Part shown: piece by piece, positions 45,456 through 55,360 of the stretch
Numbering within the stretch: the stretch's first letter is position 1
Layout of the letters: each line of letters starts with the position of its first letter
The notes under the pieces: generated by a model
What the model was told of the DNA's origin: nothing
Databases searched by the model: none
What the model saw: only the letters and a program-made list of their open reading frames with translations
DNA from: Ignavibacteriota bacterium
GTDB lineage: Bacteria; Bacteroidota; Ignavibacteria; UBA10030; UBA6906
DNA length: 64,000 nt
Reading direction: 5' to 3'
Assembly (NCBI GenBank): GCA_016707525.1
Contig: JADJHP010000010.1
Coordinates: 62,001-126,000, forward strand
Made by a program: the position numbers and the translations under genes

Positions 45456-48400
45456 GGATCGTGTTCAGACCGAGGTACATAGCAGCAGGACTTCTGCTGG
45501 CCGCCGTCCCGCTCTGCCTCGCTCCGGCGCGAGCGCAGCAGATCGCCATCCCCCGCATCGAGCAGATGCCCGCCATGCCGTCGCCGTATCTCATGCGCGA
45601 TTGGAAGTCGGTGGCCCGCGGTTACGATTCGCTGGCCTTCGACCTGGACCGTACCGGACAGTATCTGCCGCTCGTGTTCCTGAACACCGGCACGGTGAAT
45701 TACCCGGGTACGACCAGCTTCGGCCTCCACTCCTACGTGGGCGATGACCGGTCGGAGAGCGGCGAGGCGATCAATGTCCTTCCCGCCGTCCTGAGCGGCG
45801 TGCTCAACGGCATCGACAAGCGGAGCCAGAACGGCCGCGATTGGGTGGTGATGAGCCAGGAGTATTTCAACAACCGTCCGGCGGAGGATGTGTATCTCAA
45901 TTCTCCGGCATCCAACAGCGGATCGGACTGGTGGTATGATGTGATGCCGAACGTCTTCTTCTACCAACTCGCGGGCAAGTACCCGGGTGCGGGAGACGAG
46001 GCGCATCAGTTCACGCGTGTGGCGGAGCGCTGGCTGCAGGCGGTGACGGCGATGGGTGGCTCCGTTGCGCCGTGGTCGCACCCCGGGCTCGAGCACCGGG
46101 GGTGGCATCTGTCGACCATGACCCCCAACAATGCGATGCCGCATGAGCCGGAAGCCGGCGGATCCATCGGATGGATATTGTATCATGCCTGGGTGGTGAC
46201 CGGTGATGCGCGATACCGGTATGGCGCGGAACTCTGCATGGAGGAGCTCAACGCCTACATGACGAATCCCGCGTATGAATTGCAGCTTGCCTATGGCACC
46301 TCTCTTGCAGCGCGTATGAACGCGGAGGCGGGAACCGCGTTCGATGTGGAAAAGATGGTGAACTGGTGTTTCGACATCTCTCCGATACGGAGCTGGGGGG
46401 CGACGGTCGGGAGGTGGGGCAGTTACGATTGCGCAGGGCTGATCGGCGAGGTGAACGGCTCGAATGACTATGCGTTCGCGATGAACACCTTCCAGCAGAT
46501 CGGGGCGCTGGTGCCACTGGTCCGGTATGATGCACGGTTTGCGCGGGCGATCGGCAGGTGGGCCCTGAACGCGGCGAATGCATCGCGATTGTTCTATGGC
46601 GACTACCTGCCGGATGCGAACCAGGACAGCAGGGCATGGTCGCGGCAGTACGATCCGGCGTCGGTCATAGCGTATGAGGCACTGCGCCAGCGCGGAGCGG
46701 GAACGGTGGCGCCGTATGCGACCGGTGATGCCATTGCCGGTGGATGGGCGCCGACGAATCTGTCGCTGTACAGCTCTTCCCATGCGGGCATTCTCGGAGC
46801 GATCATCGACACAACGGAAGTGCGTGGCATCCTGAAGCTGGACCTTCTGGCAACGGATCATTTTCATGCGCCGGCCTATCCGTCGTACCTGTTGTACAAC
46901 CCCGACAGTATCGCGCATGGTGTGCAGTTGGCCGTTGGTGCTGGCAATGCGGACGTCTATGATGCGGCTGCCAGGGCGTTCGTGGTGCGCGGGGCGACGG
47001 GTGCCGCAACGGTCACGATCCCTGCACGCGGCGCCATCGTTGCGGTCATCACGCCCGCCGGCGGTGCGGTGAGTTACGATGAAGAGCGGATGAAGGTGAA
47101 CGGGGTCGTCGTCGATTTTCATTCGGCGAACATTCCTGGCGTCCACCGCCCGCGCATCAAAGGGATGGGTGCAGCGCCATCGCTTCTTTTCCTCAATGGA
47201 ACAGCGGCGCTGTACTGTACGGCAACGGACAGGGATGGCGATGTGCTGTCGTATCATTGGACCGCTTCGGCCGGGGATCTTGCCGGCAGCGGTGCAAGCG
47301 TTGCATGGAAGGCCCCCGGGGTGAAGGGGACATACGTTGTGGCCTGTACCGTCGTGGATGCGCAGGGCGACAGTGTTACCGGCCAGGTGAACATCGGCGT
47401 GGTGGATTCAGCGCTGTCGGTGCCGGTGATACGGTCGATCGTTGCGGTACCTGGCAAAGTCGACCTCGGTGCGCAGGCAACGGTCACCTGCCAGGCGTCC
47501 GAGGACTCCGGTGCACTCCTGAGCTACGCGTGGCGCGCGAGTGCGGGATCGATCACCGGTGCCGGATCGACCGCCGTGTGGACCGCTCCACAAACCGCGG
47601 AGAATGTGTATATTGTGTGCTCGGTGAAGAATAGCGTGGGCGGCGCCGATGCGGAGAGCGTGCTGGTACCGGTGCGCGACCTCTCGAAGACCGGCTCAGG
47701 GAGTTGCATCCTGAACATCCCGTGCAACGGGACACTGGCGGATGTGAGCGGTTCCAACGGCCAGGTGCATGGCACAGACATCACATTCGTTGCCGACCGC
47801 GACGGAACGGCGGGGCATGCATGCGGGTACAACGGGGCGAGCAGTGCGTTGCGTGTGACGGAGAGCGCGGTCCTGAACTGCGACTCCGCCATCACGGTGA
47901 GCTTCTGGATGAAACCCGGGATCGCCGCCAACAAAGAGATGTTCCTGATCTCTCACGGAAGCTGGCAGAACCGATGGAAGATCTCGCTCACGCCGGAGCG
48001 GAGGATACGGTGGACCGTCAAGACGAGCGTTGGCGTGAAGGATGTGGATTCGCGTACCGTGGCCGCCTCCGGGACATACTATCACGTCGCCGGCGTGTTC
48101 AACGGCACCGATCTGGAAGTGTATCCCGTTGACGGGGCGGATGCTGACACCGGCCATCGATCTGATGGTGGGGCAGATGCTGCCGACGGACGCCAATTAC
48201 AACTTCGCGGGTGTCATCGACGACATCGCCATTTTCAATTTTGCCATGATGCCGGCGCAGATACGAGACCGGTACGGGGTGTCCACGGGCGTCCATGAAT
48301 CGCCCGGCGGCGACCTGCCACTGCGTACAGGCCTCACCGGAGCCTATCCGAATCCTTTCAATCCTTCCACCGTGATCGGGTTCACTGTGGGGAAGGAGAG

Positions 48401-48617
48401 TGCAGGCGGTGAGGCCGGACAGGCGCGCATGCAGGATGTGCGTGTGGTGGTGTATGATATCCTCGGCAGGGAGGTGGCCCGGCTCGCGCACGGTATGTAT
48501 GCTCCCGGCCGGTATGCGGTGACGTTCGATGCACGCCTGGCCGCAAGCGGCGTGTATCTCTGCCGCTTCACGGCAGGGGATCATGTGGAAAGCGTTCGGA
48601 TGTTGCTCCTCCGATGA
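45452..48617 (+). pseudogene. secreted (alpha/alpha)-toroid/Ig/LamG protein with T9SS sorting domain, frameshifted
   Basis: The full product would be about 1054 residues: a signal peptide (about 1-28), a helical-toroid domain (about 40-480; W-Y-D-V-M-P-N-V-F-F-Y-Q), two Ig/PKD-like domains (about 570-750), LamG (about 755-945) and a sorting domain beginning A-Y-P-N-P-F-N-P-S-T. At 48134-48137 a GGGG run appears to carry one G too many. The frame before it runs into a Cys/His/Arg-rich stretch ending at 48298, while the +1 frame continues A-I-D-L-M-V-G-Q-M to the end of LamG and the sorting domain. So either the gene is newly broken or the base is an assembly error. The start follows AGAAGAGGG. 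It is in one operon with the importer and glycosidases. Confidence 0.8.
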
Positions 48618-48871
48618 GCAGGGTTGAAGCGGTCAATGCTCATGAGAGCGTACGAGCTCCAGAGGCATAAGCAGAATGAGAAACAGTAATAGTAACAGTA
48701 ACAGAATCAGTATTAATAGTAGTATCAGTAGCAGAACCAGAACCCGCCCAGAATCAGAATGACAATCAGAATCAGAACCAACGGCGAAGCAGAATCAGAT
48801 CCAACGGCAGAAGCAGAACTAGAACCAGAACCAGAAACAGCAATAGAAACAGAAAACAGGAGACAGCTCCA
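48618..48871 (+). repeat. A-rich hexanucleotide low-complexity leader
   Basis: From about 48670 to 48860 the DNA is built from variants of CAGAAT, CAGAAC and CAGTAA. It is strongly strand-biased (A and G rich, few T) and ends in AGGAG of the beta-mannosidase gene. A 199-codon open frame on the minus strand is a by-product of the repeat. No promoter or gene was found. The stretch would give an unstructured A-rich mRNA leader. Confidence 0.7.
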
Positions 48872-51325
48872 ATGAAGTCCATCGATCTGACTGGCGCATG
48901 GCAATTCCGCTGTGATGACACTGAAGGCGTGGTACCGGGGAGCGTTCGCAATGTAACACGATGGATGCCCGCTGTGGTACCCGGGACGGTGCACACGGAC
49001 CTCATGGCGGCCGGGAAGATCCCTGATCCGTTCCACCGGAAGCAGGAACTGGATGTGCAGTGGGTGGATATGGCGCGGTGGATCTATCGCACCACCTTCC
49101 GCGTGCCGGAGGATCTGCTTCAGGAGCGCAACATTGTTCTCGTCGCTGATGGGCTGGACACCTTCGCCAGCGTCAGCATCAACGGAACGCGGGTTGGCAC
49201 GTCTTCCAATATGTACATCGGCCACCGGTTCGATGTGCGTGGCGCATTGGTCGCCGGCAAGAATGAGATCGAGATCGCCTTTGACTCTCCGGAGGTCACG
49301 GCCCGCGCCCTCGAACAGACCCACGGCAAGCTCGAGGTCCCGCTTGTCACGGAACGGGTCTATACGCGCAAACCCCAGTACTCGTACGGCTGGGATTGGG
49401 GTCCGAAGCTGACGACCTCCGGTATCTGGTTACCCCTCCGTATCGAGGCCTGGTCGGGTCCGCGCCTGCGCCACCCGGCGGTACGCGTGGACGAACTTGC
49501 CTTGGAAGGTGCGAAGCTGGTGTTGAGCACGGGGTTGGAGGGTATGGAGGGGCAGAGGGGGCAGCTCGAGGTCCGCATCACCGGGCAGGGCGAGGAAGTC
49601 AGGACGCAGTCGCCGGTGGAAGGCAATGGCGTGCTGCTCAGTTGCATGCTGCCGTTCCCGGAGCTCTGGTGGCCGAACGGTCTCGGCGAGCAGCCGTTGT
49701 ACACAGCGGAGTTCACGTTGCGTACCGGCGACACGGTGCTGGACACGGTGCGCGTGGTCTTCGGCGTACGGACCGTGCGTCTCGTGCAGGAGCAGGATGA
49801 GGAAGGGCGGTCGTTCATCATCGAGATCAACGGGCGGAAGGTCTTCTGCAAGGGGGCGGACTGGATCCCGGCGGATACCTTCGTCCCCCGCATTCCGGAT
49901 TCGCGTTACGAGCGCCTGCTGACGATGGCGAAGGATGCATCGATGAACATGATCCGCATCTGGGGCGGCGGGATCTATGAGAAAGAGATCTTCTACGAGA
50001 CGTGCGACCGGCTCGGCCTGATGGTCTGGCAGGATTTCATGTTCGCCTGCGCCGAATATCCGGAGTATCCATCGTACCTGCAGGAAGTGAAGCACGAAGC
50101 GGAAGAGGTGGTGCTGCGGCTCCGCAATCACCCTTCCATCGTCCTCTGGTGCGGCAACAACGAATGCGAATGGGGGTACTGCACCAATCATCCCGGCAGC
50201 GTGCCGGACAAGATGCGCGGTGCCACGATCTTCCGCGACCTCCTCCCGCAGGTCGTGCAGGCGCTGGACGGGACCCGTCCGTACTGGCGCAGCACGCCGT
50301 TCGGCGACGGGTTCCCGAACGACGAGGGGAACGGCAACCACCACGAATGGGATGTGTGGAGCTTCTGGAAGGACTACACGGCCTACCGGAAGGTCAATGC
50401 ACGGTTCATGGCGGAGTTCGGTTTCCAGGCGCCGCCGGACCGCCGCACGATGGAGCGGGTCATGGATCCGGCGGACCGCACACCGCAGTCGGCGGTGATG
50501 GAGCATCACAACAAACAGGTGGAAGGGCCGGAGCGCATGTACCGGTTCATGGCCGCGCACTTCCCCGTGCCGGCGGACTGGGAGTCGTACTTCCACACCG
50601 GACAACTGTTGCAGGCGGAAGCGCTCCGCTGCGGCGTGGAGCACTGGCGCAGGAGGAAGTATCGCACCGCGGGTTCGCTGTTCTGGCAGCTCAACGATTG
50701 CTGGCCGGTCACGAGCTGGGCGGTGATCGACAGCGACCTTCGTCCCAAGGCGGGCTACTTCTATGCGAAACGTTTCTATGCAGAGACCCTCGTGTCCTTC
50801 GCTGAACACGATGGTATGATCTCTGTGTGGGGGACGCACGACGGTGATGGGGCGGTCGACGGACGGCTTGTGGTGAAGCTCCGGACGCTCAAGGGGGCGA
50901 CGCTGTGGCGCCAGTCCGTACCCGTTGCGTTGCCGCCCGATTCCTCGCAGGTCCTGTATCAGATCCCCGCGTCCGTCCTCATGAAGGCCGATCCGGCGAC
51001 CGTGACCCTGACCGCGGAGATCGTGGTCGGGAGGCGGCCCATCGCCGCCAACAGGCATTTTCTTGTCGAGGTAAAGCATCTTGCGTTGGCGCGTGTGCGG
51101 CTCCAGTGTTCGGTGCACGTCGTTGCCCGCGGGCGTTACCGCGCGCGGATCCGGGCGAATGCCGCCGCCGTGGCGGTGGCGCTGAGCATGTCCCGCGGCG
51201 AGGCGGAGTTTCAGGACAACTGGTTCACGATGGATGCCGGGGAGACGCGCGAGGTGGAATTCACCTCGGCGTTGCCGCTGGCTGCTGTGCGCCGGGCCAT
51301 CAAGGCCCGCGCTCTCAATTCATAG
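48872..51325 (+). CDS. GH2 beta-mannosidase
   Basis: An 817-residue glycoside hydrolase family 2 enzyme without a signal peptide, so cytoplasmic. An N-terminal sugar-binding domain (about 1-175, P-A-V-V-P-G-T-V-H-T-D-L) and an immunoglobulin-like domain (180-285) precede the TIM barrel (about 290-620) and C-terminal beta-domains. The likely acid/base is E431 in C-G-N-N-E and the nucleophile E515 in M-A-E-F-G-F, both typical of beta-mannosidases. It would cleave beta-mannosides delivered by the importer or left by the GH130 enzymes. The start follows AGGAG at the end of an A-rich leader. It forms a short run with two GH130 genes. Confidence 0.92.
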   Translation: MKSIDLTGAWQFRCDDTEGVVPGSVRNVTRWMPAVVPGTVHTDLMAAGKIPDPFHRKQELDVQWVDMARWIYRTTFRVPEDLLQERNIVLVADGLDTFASVSINGTRVGTSSNMYIGHRFDVRGALVAGKNEIEIAFDSPEVTARALEQTHGKLEVPLVTERVYTRKPQYSYGWDWGPKLTTSGIWLPLRIEAWSGPRLRHPAVRVDELALEGAKLVLSTGLEGMEGQRGQLEVRITGQGEEVRTQSPVEGNGVLLSCMLPFPELWWPNGLGEQPLYTAEFTLRTGDTVLDTVRVVFGVRTVRLVQEQDEEGRSFIIEINGRKVFCKGADWIPADTFVPRIPDSRYERLLTMAKDASMNMIRIWGGGIYEKEIFYETCDRLGLMVWQDFMFACAEYPEYPSYLQEVKHEAEEVVLRLRNHPSIVLWCGNNECEWGYCTNHPGSVPDKMRGATIFRDLLPQVVQALDGTRPYWRSTPFGDGFPNDEGNGNHHEWDVWSFWKDYTAYRKVNARFMAEFGFQAPPDRRTMERVMDPADRTPQSAVMEHHNKQVEGPERMYRFMAAHFPVPADWESYFHTGQLLQAEALRCGVEHWRRRKYRTAGSLFWQLNDCWPVTSWAVIDSDLRPKAGYFYAKRFYAETLVSFAEHDGMISVWGTHDGDGAVDGRLVVKLRTLKGATLWRQSVPVALPPDSSQVLYQIPASVLMKADPATVTLTAEIVVGRRPIAANRHFLVEVKHLALARVRLQCSVHVVARGRYRARIRANAAAVAVALSMSRGEAEFQDNWFTMDAGETREVEFTSALPLAAVRRAIKARALNS

Positions 51326-51347
51326 CTGGTGATCACAAGGTGTCTCC

Positions 51348-52457
51348 ATGAAAACAATTCCCATGACAGTTGAACGCTGCAACAACGGCAAGCCGGTCGT
51401 GTCGCCGACGGTCAACTGGTGGGAAACGGGGGTGACGTTCAACGCCGCCGCCGTCTATCTGGATCGGTCCACGGTCAATGACCGGATCATCCAGACGCTT
51501 CTTCCGATGTTCCGTCTCAACGACCCGGCGCTCGCCGACGGTGTCGTGGCAGTTCACTACCGTGCCCGGCCGGAACAGGATCCCGGCGTTCCCTTCGTTC
51601 GCAGTTTCATCGGCCTGGCGATCTTCACGCCGGAATTCCGTGAACTCTACCGGTACAAGGAACCGGTGATGTTTCCCGATCCGATGGATGACGGAGACGA
51701 TGTGCTGGGGGTTGAGGATCCGCGCATCACGCGGATCGGCGACACCTTCTATATGATCTATTGCGGTTTGAAGAAAGATCCGGCGACCGTCTATTTCACG
51801 CAGCTCTGTTCGGCGCGGTCGAAGGACCTGCTGCACTGGGAGAAGTTGGGGCCGATGAAAGGGGATGTGAACGCCAATCGGAACAAGGATGGCGTGCTCT
51901 TCCCGGAGAAATTCAACGGGAAGTACTGGTTCCTGCACCGTCCGTGGTGGGACGGGTTGGCGCACAGGGACTATGCGATGCATCTCGCGGTGTGCGATAC
52001 ACCCGAAGGGATCTGGAAGGACCTCGGGCAGATCATGCGTTCATTCCCGAATCCGCAATTCACGGAATCGTGGATCGGTGCGGGGTCGGTGCCTGTTTCG
52101 CTGGGTGGCGGGCGCTTCATGGTGATCTACCATACAGGGAACAGCAGAGCTGACGGCTCGATGGAATACGATCTGGACGCCGGGCTGCTCGACCTGACAA
52201 AGTCCGAGCAGGACCCGGGCTCCGTCGTGCGGGGGCGCATCGAACACTTCATGGTGCCCGAGACACCGGAAGAGCTTCGCTCCGAATCGTCGCTGCAAGT
52301 GCAGAACGTTCTCTTTGCGTGCGGTTCGTACGAGTACAAGGGAGACCTGTACATCATCTATGGCGGGGCGGACACGTATCTGCTCGCCGCGCGCATCAAG
52401 ACGGCCGAACTCTGGCGCGCCCTGGAAGAGGCGGACTGCGCCAATCCTTTTCAGTAG
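51348..52457 (+). CDS. GH130 beta-mannoside phosphorylase (first copy)
   Basis: A 369-residue protein of the five-bladed beta-propeller GH130 family: N-A-A-A-V near 34, the G-V-E-D-P-R-I-T motif near 122-129 bearing the catalytic Asp, K-D-G-V-L-F-P, and H-R-P near 198. Members split beta-mannosyl bonds with phosphate to give alpha-mannose-1-phosphate, in beta-mannan or N-glycan-core degradation. No signal peptide is present, so it is cytoplasmic. AAGGTG lies upstream. It sits 22 bases after the beta-mannosidase and just before a second GH130. Whether it prefers mannosyl-glucose or manno-oligosaccharides cannot be read here. Confidence 0.9.
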   Translation: MKTIPMTVERCNNGKPVVSPTVNWWETGVTFNAAAVYLDRSTVNDRIIQTLLPMFRLNDPALADGVVAVHYRARPEQDPGVPFVRSFIGLAIFTPEFRELYRYKEPVMFPDPMDDGDDVLGVEDPRITRIGDTFYMIYCGLKKDPATVYFTQLCSARSKDLLHWEKLGPMKGDVNANRNKDGVLFPEKFNGKYWFLHRPWWDGLAHRDYAMHLAVCDTPEGIWKDLGQIMRSFPNPQFTESWIGAGSVPVSLGGGRFMVIYHTGNSRADGSMEYDLDAGLLDLTKSEQDPGSVVRGRIEHFMVPETPEELRSESSLQVQNVLFACGSYEYKGDLYIIYGGADTYLLAARIKTAELWRALEEADCANPFQ

Positions 52458-52504
52458 GACGCGAGCATACCGTTGGGACCATCAGCACATCCATGGGGGA
52501 ATAC

Positions 52505-53581
52505 ATGACAGTACCCGCACCACGCGTCGAGCGGCTGCATGCCGGCCGCCCGGTTCTGGAAAAGAACGACGGACATCCATGGGAGAACAAGGTCGTCTTC
52601 AACACGGCGTGCATCCTTGTGGACACACCCGGGCGGATCGGGAAGTTGGCAGAGGCGCTGCCCGTGGATGCTGCAACGAAAGCCATCGTGCAGAAAGAAC
52701 GGGCGGTGGTAGCCCTGGTGTACCGCGCGCAGGGGGCGAAGACCGCTGAGAAGGATCACACACGGTCCACGCTCGGCCTGGCGCTGTTCACACCGGATCT
52801 CCGTCTGCTCGTTCGCCTGCCCGAACCGATCATGTGCCCGGAGGAGCCGTATGAGGACCTGGGCGTCGAGGACCCGCGCATCACGCGGGTGGGCAACCAG
52901 TACATGATGGTGTACACCGGGTATGCGTCGGGAGCTGGCGCGAACCGCGTACGGATCATCCTTGCAACGTCGACCGATCTGGTGCACTGGACAAAGCACG
53001 GCGTGCTGCGGGGCGACTTCAACACGATCGACAACAAGAACGGCATGTTGTTCGAGCCGATGCCCGACAAGCCGTGGCGGATGCTGCACCGTCCGATGGA
53101 GGGGAAGGACGCGATGATGGTGCACTGGGCGGAGAGCACGCACCTGTTCGGGGAATGGAAGAGCAGGGGTGTTCTGCTGCCGTGGTTGCCGGATCCGGCG
53201 TTCAAGGAGGTCTGGACGGGTGGTGGAGCGCCGCCGTTGCTGCTTGCCAATGGGAGCCACCTTGTTCTGTATCACATCGGGAACAGGGATGCCAAGGGAA
53301 AGCGGGAGTATGATCTTGGCATTGCGCTGGTGGATCTGGACGCGGCGGACCCGGTGGTGTTGCGTGCTGAGCCGTTGATGCGCCCGGAGACGCCGCAGGA
53401 GACGATTGGCGACGAGGATCTCGGCGTGAACAACGTCGTCTTCATCTGCGGCGCGTACTTCTGGGAAGGGGATCTGTATTTTCCGTACCAGGGATCCGAT
53501 ACACGGATCCTGGGTGCGCGGATCGTACGGGGGGAGCTGGACCGATTCCTGAACGCGCGGCCCTCCCTCAGGATTCCGTGA
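52505..53581 (+). CDS. GH130 beta-mannoside phosphorylase (second copy)
   Basis: A 358-residue second GH130 with N-T-A-C-I near 35, L-G-V-E-D-P-R-I-T near 117-125 (catalytic Asp), N-G-M-L-F-E-P and H-R-P near 197. It is clearly related to the first copy but divergent, so it probably acts on a different chain length or acceptor. I start at ATG 52505, four bases after GGGGGA; ATG 52493 would add four residues. It is the last gene of the mannoside run. The following gene has its own start region and an unrelated product. Confidence 0.9.
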   Translation: MTVPAPRVERLHAGRPVLEKNDGHPWENKVVFNTACILVDTPGRIGKLAEALPVDAATKAIVQKERAVVALVYRAQGAKTAEKDHTRSTLGLALFTPDLRLLVRLPEPIMCPEEPYEDLGVEDPRITRVGNQYMMVYTGYASGAGANRVRIILATSTDLVHWTKHGVLRGDFNTIDNKNGMLFEPMPDKPWRMLHRPMEGKDAMMVHWAESTHLFGEWKSRGVLLPWLPDPAFKEVWTGGGAPPLLLANGSHLVLYHIGNRDAKGKREYDLGIALVDLDAADPVVLRAEPLMRPETPQETIGDEDLGVNNVVFICGAYFWEGDLYFPYQGSDTRILGARIVRGELDRFLNARPSLRIP

Positions 53582-53699
53582 CAAAAAAGTAACATTGTGG
53601 ATGTGTTTCAGTCATGTCTCCCTTGTATATTGGAGCAAGCAAGGGATCCCCGTTCGGACCCACCGTACTCTCCCAATTCACGTTCCGTTGGAGTCACTT

Positions 53700-54485
53700 A
53701 TGGATATGAAGAACCGCCTTCTTCTGGCAGCCCTTCTTTTCATGGCGGCCGGCGTGCTGCGCGCGCAGGACCGTCCGTTCCTTTTCACCTTCACGCCCTC
53801 TTCGGCGGAACAACCCGGTGTCTTCCTGCAGTACGCGGCGGCCTACGGGAAGCAGACATTCGAACCGCTGGGTGGTGATGCCTGGGAGCAAAGCATCGGG
53901 GTGCAGGCAAACATCACGGCCGACTGGACGTTGCTCGGCCACTTCGGGCTGGCGATGCATGAAGCAACCAGCCGTTCTTCACAGCATGTGGAGCTCCTGG
54001 CGCGTGTGCTGAAAGCGGATGCCCATGTCGTCGATCTCCGCGCCGGTGCGGGTCTGAGGCACGAGTACAGTGGCACGAACGTCCTGCTCGGCCGCGCATC
54101 GATCGGCCGGCGGTTCAGCTCGATCATGGCCTATGGCAATGTTCTGTTGGAGAAACCGTTGTCCTCCGACAGGGACGCCGTGGATATCATGTTCACCATG
54201 GGTGCATCCTACGACATCTCGCGATCGCTCCGCATCGGTATCGAAGCGGTCGGACAGGACCTCGAGGGTTTCTGGGACGATGAGGAGGCTGAAGGGGGGG
54301 CGCGTCTTTTCGTCGGACCCACCGCGAGTCTTGCCATTGAAGGCACACCCTTGCATGTTACGCTCGGTGGAGGTGCGATCATCCGGGCCACGACAAGCAG
54401 CCGTGTGAGCAGTGCGCTGCGTGAACTCCCGGCAACCACCGGGAATGGCTTCCTCATCCGCACCATGATCGGGTTCGCGTTGTAG
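53700..54485 (+). CDS. small outer-membrane beta-barrel protein
   Basis: A 261-residue protein with a signal peptide (about 1-22, V-L-R-A-Q) and alternating hydrophobic beta-strands ending I-G-F-A-L, suggesting a simple barrel. No specific family is recognised. The start is ATG 53700 behind GGAG (53690-53693). It is separated by 118 bases from the GH130 gene, with a TATATT at 53626 but no good -35. REP-like palindromes follow directly, which may stabilise or end its transcript. Confidence 0.6.
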   Translation: MDMKNRLLLAALLFMAAGVLRAQDRPFLFTFTPSSAEQPGVFLQYAAAYGKQTFEPLGGDAWEQSIGVQANITADWTLLGHFGLAMHEATSRSSQHVELLARVLKADAHVVDLRAGAGLRHEYSGTNVLLGRASIGRRFSSIMAYGNVLLEKPLSSDRDAVDIMFTMGASYDISRSLRIGIEAVGQDLEGFWDDEEAEGGARLFVGPTASLAIEGTPLHVTLGGGAIIRATTSSRVSSALRELPATTGNGFLIRTMIGFAL

Positions 54486-54504
54486 ATCTCCTCCTTCTGA
54501 CCGC

Positions 54505-54700
54505 AGGGGCGGTGCATGCACCGCCCCTACACCCCGTATCTCACCGGATATATCCGATCCAATTGTTCTGCTTCCATCCGGACACGCCGTTGCGGGCGGT
54601 GCATGCACCGCCCCTACACCCCGTATCTCACCGAATATGTCCAATCCAATTGTTCTGGTTCCATCCGGACATGCCGTTGCGGGCGGTGCATGCACCGCCC
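54505..54700. repeat. 87-bp tandem repeats carrying REP-like palindromes
   Basis: Two full 87-base units (54507-54593, 54594-54680) and the start of a third (54681-54700), each opening with GGGCGGTGCATGCACCGCCC. In the first copy the palindrome extends to a perfect 24 bases (54505-54528). Because 87 is divisible by three, open frames with a 29-residue repeat appear on the plus strand; I treat these as by-products. Confidence 0.85.
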
Positions 54701-54711
54701 GTCCGCGCGCA

Positions 54712-54740
54712 TTGACAATCCCGTGGCCCGGTAGTATCTT
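54712..54740 (+). promoter_or_regulatory. promoter of the small lipoprotein/TPR/GH95 genes
   Basis: TTGACA (54712-54717), 17-base spacer, TATCTT (54735-54740). The sequence TATCTTTG (54735-54742), with TTG 20 bases upstream, also fits the Bacteroidota -33/-7 pattern. It lies just after the third repeat palindrome and about 120 bases before the next start codon. Confidence 0.7.
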
Positions 54741-54870
54741 TGTATCGTACTATCAGGGGAACAAAGGGTTGTGATATGCCTCTTGTCCAATATCATGGAT
54801 GGGAGGCATTCGTGTTTCATGAAGGGTGCCAGCGTCGGCACAATGCTTTATCGTCGTCCGTGAGGATCCA

Positions 54871-55275
54871 ATGCATCGATCATTGTTGCTCATCGTGACC
54901 ATGGTGTTCCTTGGTGTCTCGCTTCCCGGGTGTTTCCAGGAAGCGGTCCGTGACCTGGATTGTCTGTCCGGATCGCATGGAGAGAAGATCCATGTTCAGA
55001 CAAAGGACGGGTCCCGCTACTGGTTCAGCGGCGGGGAGTACTCGGTCGGACTCGATTCGACCGGCTCGAAAGTGCTGATCGGGACCGGCAGGCGGGATCG
55101 GGGAGACAACAAGTCGAGCGAAAAGTTTGCCGGCGCCGTTCCCTTTGCGTCGATCGAAAAGGTGACCGTCGCTGAAACCAACCCCTGGCTCTTCTTTGGC
55201 TTCGGTGTGCTGAGCGGGATCGTGTTGTTCGCCGTTGTGCTCCTGGTATCTTTCAGCGGATTCCGGGTGGGGTGA
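54871..55275 (+). CDS. small lipoprotein with C-terminal membrane helix
   Basis: A 134-residue protein with a lipoprotein signal (L-P-G-C near residue 19), a short beta-rich middle (about 25-95) and one hydrophobic helix (about 105-128), ending S-F-S-G-F-R-V-G. GAGGAT lies just upstream of ATG 54871. The last ~43 residues are nearly repeated in the 61-residue protein at 56466. The function is unknown. It is the first gene after a good promoter and is followed by a TPR protein. Confidence 0.6.
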   Translation: MHRSLLLIVTMVFLGVSLPGCFQEAVRDLDCLSGSHGEKIHVQTKDGSRYWFSGGEYSVGLDSTGSKVLIGTGRRDRGDNKSSEKFAGAVPFASIEKVTVAETNPWLFFGFGVLSGIVLFAVVLLVSFSGFRVG

Positions 55276-55360
55276 TGGTGGCGGACAGTCTCGGGATGCA
55301 TTTCGCCGTGAAAGAAACTCCGTGTCCGGGACGCGGGGGTCCATATGGAAAGACAATTCA

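Noticed and set aside
48042..48617. Independent small T9SS-domain protein
   Set aside because: Its first part is an out-of-frame reading of LamG. The frame makes sense only as the continuation of the 45452 gene after a one-base shift.
48725..49324. 199-codon minus-strand frame with a Ser/Ala-Gly and Leu/Ile-rich end
   Set aside because: It is produced by the hexanucleotide repeat and the antisense of the beta-mannosidase gene.
54505..54700. Possible CRISPR array (regular repeats)
   Set aside because: The whole 87-base unit is repeated, including the supposed spacers, only two full copies exist, and no cas genes are nearby.
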